Shown here: piece after piece, positions 1 through 8,826 of the stretch
Numbering within the stretch: the stretch's first letter is position 1
Layout of the letters: every line of letters starts with the position of its first letter
Assembly: GCF_001406815.1 (NCBI RefSeq)
Contig: NZ_CVRR01000071.1
Span: forward strand, 1 to 64,000
Reading direction: 5' to 3'
Length of the DNA: 64,000 nt
Origin: Roseburia faecis
GTDB taxonomy: Bacteria > Bacillota > Clostridia > Lachnospirales > Lachnospiraceae
The notes under the pieces: generated by a model
Database searches by the model: none
What the model saw: the letters and a program-made list of their open reading frames with translations, nothing else
Told to the model about the DNA's origin: nothing
Translations under genes and position numbers: made by a program

Positions 1-34
1 TTTTCGGAATAAATTTCATAAACACAAAGAAAAA

Positions 35-64
35 TGCTCCGAGAAACGGAAGTTTCTCGGAGCA
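35..64. terminator. Perfect 13-bp hairpin, probable terminator
   Basis: TGCTCCGAGAAAC pairs with GTTTCTCGGAGCA around a GGAA tetraloop. An A-rich run lies to the left and CTTTG to the right, so it could act in either direction. It probably ends a gene that lies left of the window. Confidence 0.6.
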
Positions 65-79
65 CTTTGTCTACGGTCT

Positions 80-104
80 GAACCGGCATCACGGATGCCG
101 GTTC
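80..104. terminator. Perfect 11-bp hairpin before the EamA gene
   Basis: GAACCGGCATC, loop ACG, GATGCCGGTTC, followed by TATAATAAAA. It is a second stem-loop only 15 nt after the first. It could be a tandem terminator or a leader structure of the permease gene; the sequence does not decide between these. Confidence 0.4.
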
Positions 105-132
105 TATAATAAAAATCTGAGGTGATTGTACA

Positions 133-999
133 ATGAAACAGGAAAATTATATACGTGGCATGATAATGATCATTTTGTCGGCATTCTTTTTTGCGTGTAT
201 GAATGTGAGTGTGCGGCTGGCGGGAGATCTGTCGTCCGTACAGAAAAGTTTTTTTCGGAATCTGGTAGCTGCATTTTTTGCGGCAATTATTCTTATCAAA
301 AATCATACAGCACCTAAGGTGGAAAAAACACAGTGGGGTTCACTGTTTTTACGCTGTGCATTTGGGACACTTGGAATTCTTTGTAATTTCTACGCGATTG
401 ATCACCTGCTGGTGGCAGATGCTTCTATTTTAAATAAATTATCTCCCTTTTTTGCAATTATTTTTTCCTTCCTGTTATTAAAAGAAAGGATAAAACCAGC
501 TCAGGCAATGTGCGTTATACTGGCATTTGTCGGCTGTTTGTTTGTGGTAAAACCGGGGTTTGAAAATGCACATCTGATCCCTGCGCTTATTGGCGTATGC
601 GGAGGACTGGGTGCAGGAATCGCATATACAATGGTGCGGAAGATGGGTACACACGGAGTAAAGGGACCGGTCATTGTGTTTTATTTTTCCTGCTTTTCCT
701 GTATTATTGTGATACCGTGGATCGTATTTCATTATCAGCCGATGTCACTGCGGCAGTTGTTGACGCTGCTTCTTGCGGGACTTTTTGCAGCGGGAGGACA
801 GTTTACGATCACCGCAGCATATACCTATGCACCCGCCGGAAAAATTTCTATTTTTGATTATTCACAGATTATTTTTGCAACATTACTTGGATTTCTTTTA
901 TTCGCGGAGATTCCGGATCGATACAGTCTGATAGGATATGGATTGATCATTCTGGCTTCACTGGGAAATTTTCTGTATAACTGGAAACACAAAGATTAA
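133..999 (+). CDS. EamA/DMT-family membrane transporter
   Basis: A 288-residue integral membrane protein of the drug/metabolite transporter superfamily. It shows the two-fold EamA repeat: hydrophobic segments alternate with short basic loops over the whole length, about ten in total, and a second half-repeat starts near residue 150 (ALIGVCGGLGAGIAYTMVRK). The family exports amino acids, nucleosides or other small metabolites, and the substrate cannot be read from sequence. The start ATG follows a GAGGTGATTGTACA leader. The gene lies 12 nt before the next unknown gene, so the two are probably cotranscribed. Confidence 0.85.
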   Translation: MKQENYIRGMIMIILSAFFFACMNVSVRLAGDLSSVQKSFFRNLVAAFFAAIILIKNHTAPKVEKTQWGSLFLRCAFGTLGILCNFYAIDHLLVADASILNKLSPFFAIIFSFLLLKERIKPAQAMCVILAFVGCLFVVKPGFENAHLIPALIGVCGGLGAGIAYTMVRKMGTHGVKGPVIVFYFSCFSCIIVIPWIVFHYQPMSLRQLLTLLLAGLFAAGGQFTITAAYTYAPAGKISIFDYSQIIFATLLGFLLFAEIPDRYSLIGYGLIILASLGNFLYNWKHKD

Positions 1000-1011
1000 A
1001 GGAGTATTCAC

Positions 1012-1944
1012 ATGTCGATTATTTCATTTCGGTGTCATACAACCATTCATCTGGCACCATTGGTAAATCAGGAAACCATTCATCAGGATATGGATAGGGG
1101 ACAGCAGCTTATGTCAAGGATCAATCAGGGAATCCTTAGGGAGATAAAGCCCAAAAACCCACTGGTTGAATGGTATTACTGGAAGGACAAACACACAGTT
1201 TCGGATGTCACAGAGCATAGTTTGTTTAAGATGGCGCAGGGGATGCTGTCCCCCGTGGAAAATGATAATTACCGGTTGGAAGAGATCGAAGAATTAAATA
1301 ATGCATGGGCCGTTTATGATAAAAAACTGAACACATTTTTTGCGTTTGACCCGGCAATTACGACATTGCAAAAAGATGAGAAGCGAAACCGTGTGCTGGT
1401 GGTCTGTGAAGACAAGGAACGCGGGCTGATTGATGTTATTGAAGCGGGAGCTCTGCTGCTTGAGTGTCTGCGTGCATTTACAGGGATAGAAGAACTTTGC
1501 TTTCTTCCGGTCAACCCGGACTACTATATATGGACAGGAATGGTGACAGGGATTGACGGATTGAAGATGCGCAGTAATGGATATGCCGGTACCTGGCTGC
1601 TTCTGCAGAGTGAAAGCCAGGTGAAGAAATTGCGGATGCTTGCAACAATTTACAGTATGGATTACCCGGATCTGGTAGATTCGGTTGAACTGGCACGCAG
1701 ACTGGCAAAGGAGGAAGCCGCAGGGCAGTGCATCCGAAGCAGGCATGGGATCGTGCTGTTTACGGAAGAGGGACTTGTGTATATGGATGGAACAAATCCG
1801 GACAATGACTGGGAACTGAAGTATCCAATTTATGAGAATGACTGTTATTATGAGATGTTGAGATTTGCTTACCGGAAACAGGTATCCGGGGAACTGGAAA
1901 ATTACTGTGCATGGAAAGCCTGGCTGAACAGGAATTTTACTTGA
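1012..1944 (+). CDS. Conserved-looking protein of unknown function
   Basis: A 310-residue soluble protein that I do not recognise. It has no signal peptide or membrane span. The start is supported by AAGGAG 8 nt upstream of the ATG. Composition is mixed, with several Trp/Tyr-rich stretches (EWYYWKDK near residue 53, PDYYIW near 165) and a predicted helical middle. It follows the EamA permease by 12 nt, which suggests a two-gene operon. Its TGA stop lies inside the -35 box of the ileS leader promoter, so the two transcription units abut without spacer. Confidence 0.6.
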   Translation: MSIISFRCHTTIHLAPLVNQETIHQDMDRGQQLMSRINQGILREIKPKNPLVEWYYWKDKHTVSDVTEHSLFKMAQGMLSPVENDNYRLEEIEELNNAWAVYDKKLNTFFAFDPAITTLQKDEKRNRVLVVCEDKERGLIDVIEAGALLLECLRAFTGIEELCFLPVNPDYYIWTGMVTGIDGLKMRSNGYAGTWLLLQSESQVKKLRMLATIYSMDYPDLVDSVELARRLAKEEAAGQCIRSRHGIVLFTEEGLVYMDGTNPDNDWELKYPIYENDCYYEMLRFAYRKQVSGELENYCAWKAWLNRNFT

Positions 1945-1969
1945 CATCTGAAAGAATCATTACTATACT
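1941..1969 (+). promoter_or_regulatory. Sigma-A promoter of the ileS T-box leader
   Basis: TTGACA (1941-1946), 17-nt spacer, TATACT (1964-1969), a near-consensus vegetative promoter. The -35 box overlaps the TGA stop of the upstream gene. Confidence 0.8.
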
Positions 1970-1979
1970 TAAAACCAAA

Positions 1980-2240
1980 GGTGAAAAACGAAGACGAAGA
2001 CAGTAACTGTGATAGGAAAGTCAAAGAGAGTTGGAACAGGTGAGAGCCAATACGAGTAATATGACAGTGAAAATCACTTCCGAGTTGCGGATCGAAATCC
2101 CAGGAGAGTAGAGTTCGACGTATTTCCAGCGTTATGGGAACGAAGTATGCAAATCCTTTTTGAATACGGGATTTAAGTACATGGTAATCAGGTGGTATAA
2201 CGTGACCCCGCGTCCTAATTACTGGACGTGGGGATTTTTT
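1980..2240 (+). promoter_or_regulatory. T-box riboswitch, isoleucine-specific
   Basis: A leader between promoter and ileS with the T-box order of elements. These are the GACGAAGACAGTAACTG start of stem I, a distal AGAGAG...CGAG stem, a specifier region GTGAAAATCACTTCCGAG with codon ATC (Ile) at 2073-2075, and the T-box-like AGGTGGTATAACGTG (2190-2204). The element ends in an intrinsic terminator, CCCCGCGTCC / GGACGTGGGG (2206-2233) followed by TTTTTT. The UGGU of the bulge fits the ACCA end of tRNA-Ile. Uncharged tRNA-Ile would stabilise the antiterminator and switch on ileS. Confidence 0.92.
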
Positions 2241-2270
2241 ATTTCAGAATCATAAATGCAGGAGGAAAAT

Positions 2271-5200
2271 ATGTACAACAAAGTAGATACCAATATGAAC
2301 TTTGTCGATCGCGAAAAAGAAACGGAAAAATTCTGGCGCGAAAATGATATCTTCAAAAAATCCATGGAGAACCGTAAGGAAGGCGAGACTTACACATTTT
2401 ATGACGGACCGCCTACGGCAAACGGAAAACCACATATCGGACATGTAGAGACACGTACCATCAAGGATATGATTCCGAGATTCCAGACCATGAAAGGAAA
2501 GTACGTTCCACGGAAAGCCGGATGGGATACCCACGGTCTTCCGGTAGAAATCGAAGTGGAGAAACTTCTTGGACTGGATGGAAAGGATCAGATCGAAGCA
2601 TATGGTCTTGAGCCATTCATCAAAAAGTGTAAAGAATCCGTCTGGAAATACAAGGGTATGTGGGAAGATTTCTCAAATACGGTAGGTTTCTGGGCAGATA
2701 TGGACAATCCATATGTCACTTATGATGACAATTTCATTGAGTCTGAGTGGTGGGCGTTAAAGGAGATCTGGAACAAAGGTCTTCTCTACAAGGGATTTAA
2801 GATTGTGCCGTATTGTCCGCGTTGTGGAACTCCGCTTTCTGCACAGGAGGTGGCACAGGGCTATAAACTGGTAAAAGAAAAATCCGCAGTTGTTCGTTTT
2901 AAGGTTGTGGATGAAGATGCTTATTTCCTGGCATGGACGACAACTCCGTGGACACTGCCAAGTAACGTGGCACTTTGTGTAAACCCGAATGATACCTATA
3001 TCAAGGTAAAAGCAGTAGATGGTTATACGTATTATCTGGCAGAGGCACTGGCAGACAAGGTGCTTTCTCCACTTCTTTCCAAAGAGGATAAAGAGGCAGG
3101 AAAGAAAGCCTACGAAGTGCTTGAAACCTACAAGGGACAGGATCTTGAACGTAAAGAATATGAGCCTCTTTATGCCTGTGCAAAGGAACTGGCAGATAAG
3201 CAGGGCAAGAAAGGCTTCTTTGTGACCTGCGATACTTATGTCACGATGTCCGATGGTACTGGAATCGTTCATATCGCACCTGCATTTGGTGAGGATGATG
3301 CCAATGTCGGAAGAAACTACGACCTTCCGTTTGTACAGTTCGTAAATGGAAAAGGAGAACTGACTGAGGAGACACCGTTTGCCGGTATGTGGGTAAAGGA
3401 TGCCGATCCGGAAGTATTAAAGGATTTAAGTGCCAGAAAGCAGCTGTTTGATGCTCCGAAGTTTGAACATGAGTATCCACACTGCTGGAGATGTGACAAG
3501 CCTCTGATTTATTATGCAAGAGAGTCCTGGTACATCAAAGAGACTGCAGTAAAGGATGATCTGATCCGCAATAACAACACTGTTAACTGGATTCCGGAAT
3601 CCATCGGTTCCGGACGTTTCGGAAACTGGCTGGAAAACATTCAGGACTGGGCAATTTCCCGTAACCGTTACTGGGGTACTCCACTTAACATCTGGGAGTG
3701 TGCGTGCGGACACAGAGAATGTATCGGAAGCCGCGCTGAATTAGCAGAAAAAGCCGGTGATCCAAAGGCAGCAGAGGTAGAACTTCACAGACCATATATT
3801 GATGCGGTGACGATCAAGTGTCCGGAGTGTGGCAAGGATATGCACCGTGTACCGGAAGTATTGGATTGCTGGTTTGATTCCGGAGCTATGCCGTTTGCAC
3901 AGCATCACTATCCATTTGAAAATAAAGAAGTATTTGAGCAGCAGTTCCCGGCCAAATTTATCTCAGAGGCAGTTGATCAGACCAGAGGATGGTTCCATTC
4001 TCTTATGGCAGAATCGACACTGCTTTTCAACAAAGCACCTTATGAGAACGTCATCGTGCTCGGACATGTACAGGATGAAAACGGACAGAAGATGTCCAAG
4101 TCCAAGGGAAATGCCGTAGATCCGTTTGATGCCCTGCAGACATACGGCGCAGACGCTATCCGCTGGTATTTCTATACGGCATCCGCACCATGGATTCCAA
4201 AGAGATTCTCCGGCAAGCTTGTGCTTGAGGGCCAGCGTAAGTTTATGGGAACGCTCTGGAATACCTATGCGTTCTTCGTACTTTATGCAAATATTGACCA
4301 GTTTGACGCTACAAAATACAAGCTGGAGTATGACAAATTATCGGTTATGGATAAGTGGCTGCTTTCTAAGCTCAATTCTGCAGTAGCTGGTGTGGATGAA
4401 AGTCTTTCTAATTATAAGATTCCGGAAGCTGCAAAATATCTGCAGGAGTTTGTCGATGATATGAGTAACTGGTATGTCCGCCGCTCCCGTGAGCGTTTCT
4501 GGGCAAAAGGCATGGAGCAGGATAAGATCAATGCTTATATGACATTGTATACCGCACTTGTTACAATCAGCAAAGCGGCAGCACCGATGATTCCATTTAT
4601 GACAGAAGATATTTATCGCAATCTGGTATGCTCCATCGATCCGTCAGCACCGGAAAGTATTCATCTGTGTGACTTCCCGGTTGTGGATGAAAAGCTGATC
4701 GACAAAGATCTCGAAACCGCAATGGATGAGGTATTAAAGATCGTTGTTATGGGACGTGCGTGCCGTAACAGTGCCAATATCAAGAACCGTCAGCCGATCG
4801 GACAGATGTATATCAAGGCACCGGAAGCACTGGGTGATTTTTATAAAGAGATTATTGCCGATGAGTTGAATGTCAAAAATGTGGCATTTACCGATGATGT
4901 TTCTTCTTATACAGATTATCAGTTCAAGCCGCAGCTTCGTACGGTTGGTCCGAAATATGGTAAGTATTTAAAACAGATTCAGGCTGCCCTGTCAGAACTT
5001 GACGGAAATGCTGCAATGAAAGAATTAAAAGAGAACGGATGTCTGAAACTTGACAGTGTAAGTTCCGAGGTTGTATTATTGGAGGAGGATCTTCTGATTA
5101 CCATGACACAGGCCGAAGGCTTTGTGACCGAGGGGGATAACAATGTGACAGTTGTTATGGATACAAGACTGACACCGGAATTGATCGAAGAAGGTTTTGT

Positions 5201-5438
5201 ACGTGAACTGATCAGTAAGATTCAGACCATGCGTAAAGAGGCTGGTTTTGAAGTTATGGATCATATTGCTGTTTCCTATACAGCAGACGAGAAGGTAACT
5301 GGTATTTTCAATAAATACGGAGAAAAGATCCAGACAGAGGTACTTGCAAATGCTATCACTGCAGGCACACTTGCCGGATATCAGAAAGAATGGAGCATTA
5401 ACGGTGAGAAGGTTACGCTGGCAGTGGAAAAACAATAG
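2271..5438 (+). CDS. ileS: Isoleucyl-tRNA synthetase, long type-2 form
   Basis: Charges tRNA-Ile in the cytoplasm. Class I signatures are clear: HIGH in GKPHIGHVETR near residue 65 and KMSKS in GQKMSKSKGN near residue 610. An editing (CP1) insertion lies between them with TTTPWTLPSN, and an anticodon-binding C-terminal part follows. At 1055 residues, with WDTHGLPVEIEVE after the first motif, it resembles the eukaryote-like type-2 IleS rather than the roughly 930-residue common bacterial form. I chose ATG 2271 because GGAGG (2261-2265) lies just upstream; the in-frame ATG at 2256 would precede that ribosome site. It is controlled by the isoleucine T-box. Confidence 0.95.
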   Translation: MYNKVDTNMNFVDREKETEKFWRENDIFKKSMENRKEGETYTFYDGPPTANGKPHIGHVETRTIKDMIPRFQTMKGKYVPRKAGWDTHGLPVEIEVEKLLGLDGKDQIEAYGLEPFIKKCKESVWKYKGMWEDFSNTVGFWADMDNPYVTYDDNFIESEWWALKEIWNKGLLYKGFKIVPYCPRCGTPLSAQEVAQGYKLVKEKSAVVRFKVVDEDAYFLAWTTTPWTLPSNVALCVNPNDTYIKVKAVDGYTYYLAEALADKVLSPLLSKEDKEAGKKAYEVLETYKGQDLERKEYEPLYACAKELADKQGKKGFFVTCDTYVTMSDGTGIVHIAPAFGEDDANVGRNYDLPFVQFVNGKGELTEETPFAGMWVKDADPEVLKDLSARKQLFDAPKFEHEYPHCWRCDKPLIYYARESWYIKETAVKDDLIRNNNTVNWIPESIGSGRFGNWLENIQDWAISRNRYWGTPLNIWECACGHRECIGSRAELAEKAGDPKAAEVELHRPYIDAVTIKCPECGKDMHRVPEVLDCWFDSGAMPFAQHHYPFENKEVFEQQFPAKFISEAVDQTRGWFHSLMAESTLLFNKAPYENVIVLGHVQDENGQKMSKSKGNAVDPFDALQTYGADAIRWYFYTASAPWIPKRFSGKLVLEGQRKFMGTLWNTYAFFVLYANIDQFDATKYKLEYDKLSVMDKWLLSKLNSAVAGVDESLSNYKIPEAAKYLQEFVDDMSNWYVRRSRERFWAKGMEQDKINAYMTLYTALVTISKAAAPMIPFMTEDIYRNLVCSIDPSAPESIHLCDFPVVDEKLIDKDLETAMDEVLKIVVMGRACRNSANIKNRQPIGQMYIKAPEALGDFYKEIIADELNVKNVAFTDDVSSYTDYQFKPQLRTVGPKYGKYLKQIQAALSELDGNAAMKELKENGCLKLDSVSSEVVLLEEDLLITMTQAEGFVTEGDNNVTVVMDTRLTPELIEEGFVRELISKIQTMRKEAGFEVMDHIAVSYTADEKVTGIFNKYGEKIQTEVLANAITAGTLAGYQKEWSINGEKVTLAVEKQ

Positions 5439-5472
5439 TGTCACGCAAACCAAGCACAGAGGAGGACTTTTG

Positions 5473-7941
5473 ATGCGAGACAAAGTGTTTAGTAAAAAGG
5501 AGTTTATTGCTTCCGTGACAGAAAATGTCAAGACGATGTATCGTAAGACATTGAAAGAAGCGACACAGCAGGAGATTTATCAGGCTGTTTCACTGGCTGT
5601 CAAGGATGTTGTCATGGATGAATGGATGGCAACACAGCAGGTCATTGAAAAAGATGACCCTAAGATATTGTATTATATGTCCATGGAGTTTCTGATGGGC
5701 AGGGCACTGGGGAATAATCTGATTAATCTGGGGGCTTATGGGGAAGTAAAAGAAGCACTTGAAGAGATTGGACTGGATTTGAGTGTCATTGAAGACCAGG
5801 AGCCGGATCCGGCTCTTGGAAATGGTGGACTTGGCCGGCTGGCAGCATGTTTTATGGATTCTCTTGCTACCTTGGGCTATGCCGCATATGGATGTGGAAT
5901 TCGTTATCGTTATGGTATGTTTAAGCAGCAGATCATCGATGGATTCCAGGTAGAAGTACCGGACAACTGGCTGAAGGATGGATATCCATTCGAGCTGCGC
6001 AGACCGGAATACTGCTACGAGATCAAGTTTGGTGGTCATGTGGAAGAAACCGCAGGGGAGGACGGAAATCTGCACTTTGAGCAGGTAGGGTATCAGTCTG
6101 TTCTTGCAATTCCTTATGATATGCCGATCGTTGGCTACGGCAACCATGTGGTAGATTCCCTGATGATCTGGGATGCACAGCCGAAGGAAGAGTTTTCACT
6201 GGATTCCTTTGACCGTGGAGATTACGATCAGGCAGTGGAGCAGGAAAATCTTGCCCGCAACCTGGTAGAGGTGCTGTATCCGAACGACAATCACGTAAAA
6301 GGAAAGGAACTGCGCTTAAAACAGCAGTATTTCTTTGTTTCCGCAAGTATCCAGCGTGCGCTGGAGCGTTTTAAGAAACATCACAATGATCTGCATGATC
6401 TGCCAAAGAAGGTAACGTTCCAGATGAATGATACCCATCCGACGGTTGCTGTTGCAGAACTGATGCGAATCCTTCTGGATGAGGAAGGCATGTCATGGGA
6501 TGAGGCATGGGAGATCACAACACACTGTGTAGCTTATACCAACCATACCATCATGGCAGAGGCACTTGAAAAGTGGCCGATCGACATCTTCCAGAGACTG
6601 CTTCCGCGTGTATATCAGATCGTGGATGAGATCAACCGCCGTTTTGTAGAAGAGATCCGTGCAAAATATCCGGATAATGAGGAGAAGGTGCGCAAGATGG
6701 CAATTCTCTACGACGGACAGGTGAAGATGGCAAATCTTGCAATTGTTGCCGGATATTCTGTCAACGGTGTGGCAAGACTGCATACAGAGATTCTTGAGAA
6801 GCAGGAACTTCGTGATTTCTATGAACTGTTTCCGGAGAAATTTAACAATAAAACCAACGGTATCACACAGAGACGTTTCCTTGCACATGGAAATCCACTG
6901 CTTGCAGATTGGGTAACAAAGCATGTCGGAAAAGACTGGATCACAAGTCTTGCGAAGGTCGAGGATCTGACAAAATATGCAACCGATCCGAAAGCACAGC
7001 AGGAATTTCTGGAGATCAAAAAGCAGAATAAGATCCGTCTGGCAAAATATATCAAGGAGCACAATGGTATCGAAGTCGATCCGAATTCTATCTTTGATGT
7101 ACAGGTTAAGAGACTGCATGAGTATAAGAGACAGCTTATGAATATCCTGCATGTGATGTATCTGTACAACCAGATCAAGGCAAATCCGGGCATGGATTTC
7201 TATCCGAGAACTTTTATCTTCGGAGCAAAGGCTGCAGCCGGATATCGTACGGCAAAGAAGACCATCAAGCTGATTAACACTGTTGCGGATGTAATCAATA
7301 ATGATCCATCCATCAACGGAAAGATCAAGGTTGTGTTCATTGAGGATTACCGCGTATCCATTGCAGAGTGGATTTTTGCGGCAGCAGATGTCAGCGAACA
7401 GATTTCCACAGCAAGTAAAGAGGCATCCGGAACCGGAAATATGAAGTTTATGTTAAACGGTGCGATCACATTGGGAACCATGGATGGCGCAAATGTTGAG
7501 ATGTACGAGGAAGTTGGCGCAGACAATATCTTTATCTTTGGTATGAGCGCAGACGAAGTCATTGCACATGAGCAGCATCATGATTACAATCCATATGATA
7601 TTTACAATAATGATGAGGATATCAAGAAGGTTGTCAACCAGCTGGTAGATGGAACGTATTCTCATAATGACCGTGAGTTGTTCCGCGAGCTGTACAACTC
7701 ACTGCTCAATCCACAGCAGGGACAGGTAGCAGACCGCTACTTTATCCTTGCAGATTTCCGTGCATATGCAAATGCACAGAAGAAGATCGGTGTTTATTAC
7801 ACCAACAAGAGTGCGTGGGTAAAGTCTGCAATTTTAAATATTGCGCACAGTGGTAAATTCTCTTCTGACAGAACCATTCAGGAATATGTCGATGATATCT
7901 GGAAACTGGATAAGATTGAAGTGAATACGGAAGGCTGTTAA
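5473..7941 (+). CDS. glgP: Glycogen/alpha-glucan phosphorylase (copy 1)
   Basis: An 822-residue GT35 phosphorylase that releases glucose 1-phosphate from the non-reducing ends of glycogen or maltodextrin. Family blocks include [20 protein letters not shown] near residue 100, QMNDTHPTVAVAE, and [15 protein letters not shown] near residue 650, which holds the lysine that binds pyridoxal phosphate. The start at 5473 follows GAGGAGG; an upstream in-frame extension overlaps the end of ileS and is unlikely. A second, shorter paralogue (750 residues) lies at 44669-46921. The two share the catalytic blocks but differ at the N-terminus, so they may differ in regulation or chain-length preference. Confidence 0.95.
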   Translation: MRDKVFSKKEFIASVTENVKTMYRKTLKEATQQEIYQAVSLAVKDVVMDEWMATQQVIEKDDPKILYYMSMEFLMGRALGNNLINLGAYGEVKEALEEIGLDLSVIEDQEPDPALGNGGLGRLAACFMDSLATLGYAAYGCGIRYRYGMFKQQIIDGFQVEVPDNWLKDGYPFELRRPEYCYEIKFGGHVEETAGEDGNLHFEQVGYQSVLAIPYDMPIVGYGNHVVDSLMIWDAQPKEEFSLDSFDRGDYDQAVEQENLARNLVEVLYPNDNHVKGKELRLKQQYFFVSASIQRALERFKKHHNDLHDLPKKVTFQMNDTHPTVAVAELMRILLDEEGMSWDEAWEITTHCVAYTNHTIMAEALEKWPIDIFQRLLPRVYQIVDEINRRFVEEIRAKYPDNEEKVRKMAILYDGQVKMANLAIVAGYSVNGVARLHTEILEKQELRDFYELFPEKFNNKTNGITQRRFLAHGNPLLADWVTKHVGKDWITSLAKVEDLTKYATDPKAQQEFLEIKKQNKIRLAKYIKEHNGIEVDPNSIFDVQVKRLHEYKRQLMNILHVMYLYNQIKANPGMDFYPRTFIFGAKAAAGYRTAKKTIKLINTVADVINNDPSINGKIKVVFIEDYRVSIAEWIFAAADVSEQISTASKEASGTGNMKFMLNGAITLGTMDGANVEMYEEVGADNIFIFGMSADEVIAHEQHHDYNPYDIYNNDEDIKKVVNQLVDGTYSHNDRELFRELYNSLLNPQQGQVADRYFILADFRAYANAQKKIGVYYTNKSAWVKSAILNIAHSGKFSSDRTIQEYVDDIWKLDKIEVNTEGC

Positions 7942-7963
7942 TCGCTTGGATGGCAGTAAAAAA

Positions 7964-7990
7964 GGCGGGAACCTGGTTGCGGTTTCCGCC
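7964..7990 (+). terminator. Intrinsic terminator after glgP copy 1
   Basis: GGCGGGAACC / GGTTTCCGCC stem with a 7-nt loop, followed by TTTTT and preceded by an A run. Confidence 0.85.
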
Positions 7991-8007
7991 TTTTTCGCGT
8001 AGAAATA

Positions 8008-8028
8008 CTGGTCAAAAATTTCCTTTGT
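8008..8028 (-). repeat. 21-bp relic matching the 3' end of the Rpn pseudogene
   Basis: CTGGTCAAAAATTTCCTTTGT differs at one position from 16254-16274, which lies in the Rpn-like pseudogene right of the agr island. On the minus strand it reads TTKEIFDQ, against NTKGIFDQ in the pseudogene. Only 21 bp match, so a chance or regulatory origin remains possible. Confidence 0.4.
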
Positions 8029-8049
8029 GGTAACATTTTCAGGATCAGT

Positions 8050-8077
8050 TTGACGTAGATAAAAGAAATGGTAAAAT
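8050..8077 (+). promoter_or_regulatory. Promoter of the agrA-like gene
   Basis: TTGACG (8050-8055), 16-nt spacer, TAAAAT (8072-8077) with an upstream TGG extension (extended -10). It lies 20 nt before the start codon of the response regulator. Confidence 0.65.
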
Positions 8078-8097
8078 AAAAATGGAGGAGAATATCG

Positions 8098-8826
8098 ATG
8101 AAAATTGCAATATGTGATGATGAAAAACATTACTGCAAACAGATACAGGAATGTGTGGAAATATATTTGGACAAGCATCATATATACGGGAAAACAGAAA
8201 TTTTTATGGATGGAAATGCTTTGTTAGAAAAAGGTATGCTGGCGGAATTTGATGCTTTGTTTCTAGATGTGGAATTTGGTGGAAAAGCGCAGGGAATGAA
8301 AATTGCAAGAGAGGTGCATCAGAGAAATGCAATGCTTCCGATTGTATTTGTGTCGGCATTTATTAAATATTCCGTAGAAGGATATCGCGTAAATGCGCTA
8401 CGTTATCTTTTGAAAAATGCAAAAGATTTGCAGAAAGAAATAGAAGAAAGCATGGATACCGTTCTTTCCGTGTATACGCAGAGACAAAAGAAAAAAACAT
8501 TTCGTTTTCGGGGGGAGACCGTAACGCTTTTACTGGATCAGATTATGTATATTGAAAGCAAAGCTCATCAGCTGTTTTTTTATTTGTGCGATGATACCTG
8601 TCGATGTATGGGAAAACGGACACTTGATGAAATGCAGAGAGAACTGACGGAGGATGAAGGAAGATTTTTGCGTATCCATAAAAGTTTTTTGGTGAATATG
8701 AACGACATCAGCACGCTCAAACGTTATCAGGTTCAGTTATTTTCGGGAAAACAGCTGCCGATTCCGCGAGAGCGTTATGCGGTGGTGGAAATGCAGTATG
8801 AGGAGTGGAAAAACAGAAATGATTGA
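8098..8826 (+). CDS. AgrA-like LytTR response regulator
   Basis: A 242-residue two-component regulator. The receiver domain (about 1-120) has the acidic pair D7-D8, phospho-acceptor D57 in ALFLDVEFGG and the switch lysine region near ALRYLLKN. A LytTR DNA-binding domain (about 135-238) follows, with the typical block GRFLRIHKSFLVNMNDI. In agr systems this protein is phosphorylated by AgrC and activates the agrD/agrB promoter and target genes. GGAGG lies 9 nt before the ATG. The gene overlaps the kinase start by 8 nt (ATGATTGA), so the pair is translationally coupled. Confidence 0.9.
   Translation: MKIAICDDEKHYCKQIQECVEIYLDKHHIYGKTEIFMDGNALLEKGMLAEFDALFLDVEFGGKAQGMKIAREVHQRNAMLPIVFVSAFIKYSVEGYRVNALRYLLKNAKDLQKEIEESMDTVLSVYTQRQKKKTFRFRGETVTLLLDQIMYIESKAHQLFFYLCDDTCRCMGKRTLDEMQRELTEDEGRFLRIHKSFLVNMNDISTLKRYQVQLFSGKQLPIPRERYAVVEMQYEEWKNRND

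Noticed and set aside
1294-1947. A 217-codon minus-strand frame opposite the unknown protein at 1012-1944.
   Set aside because: Shadow of the plus-strand gene: no ribosome site, and the plus-strand frame has AAGGAG and normal composition.
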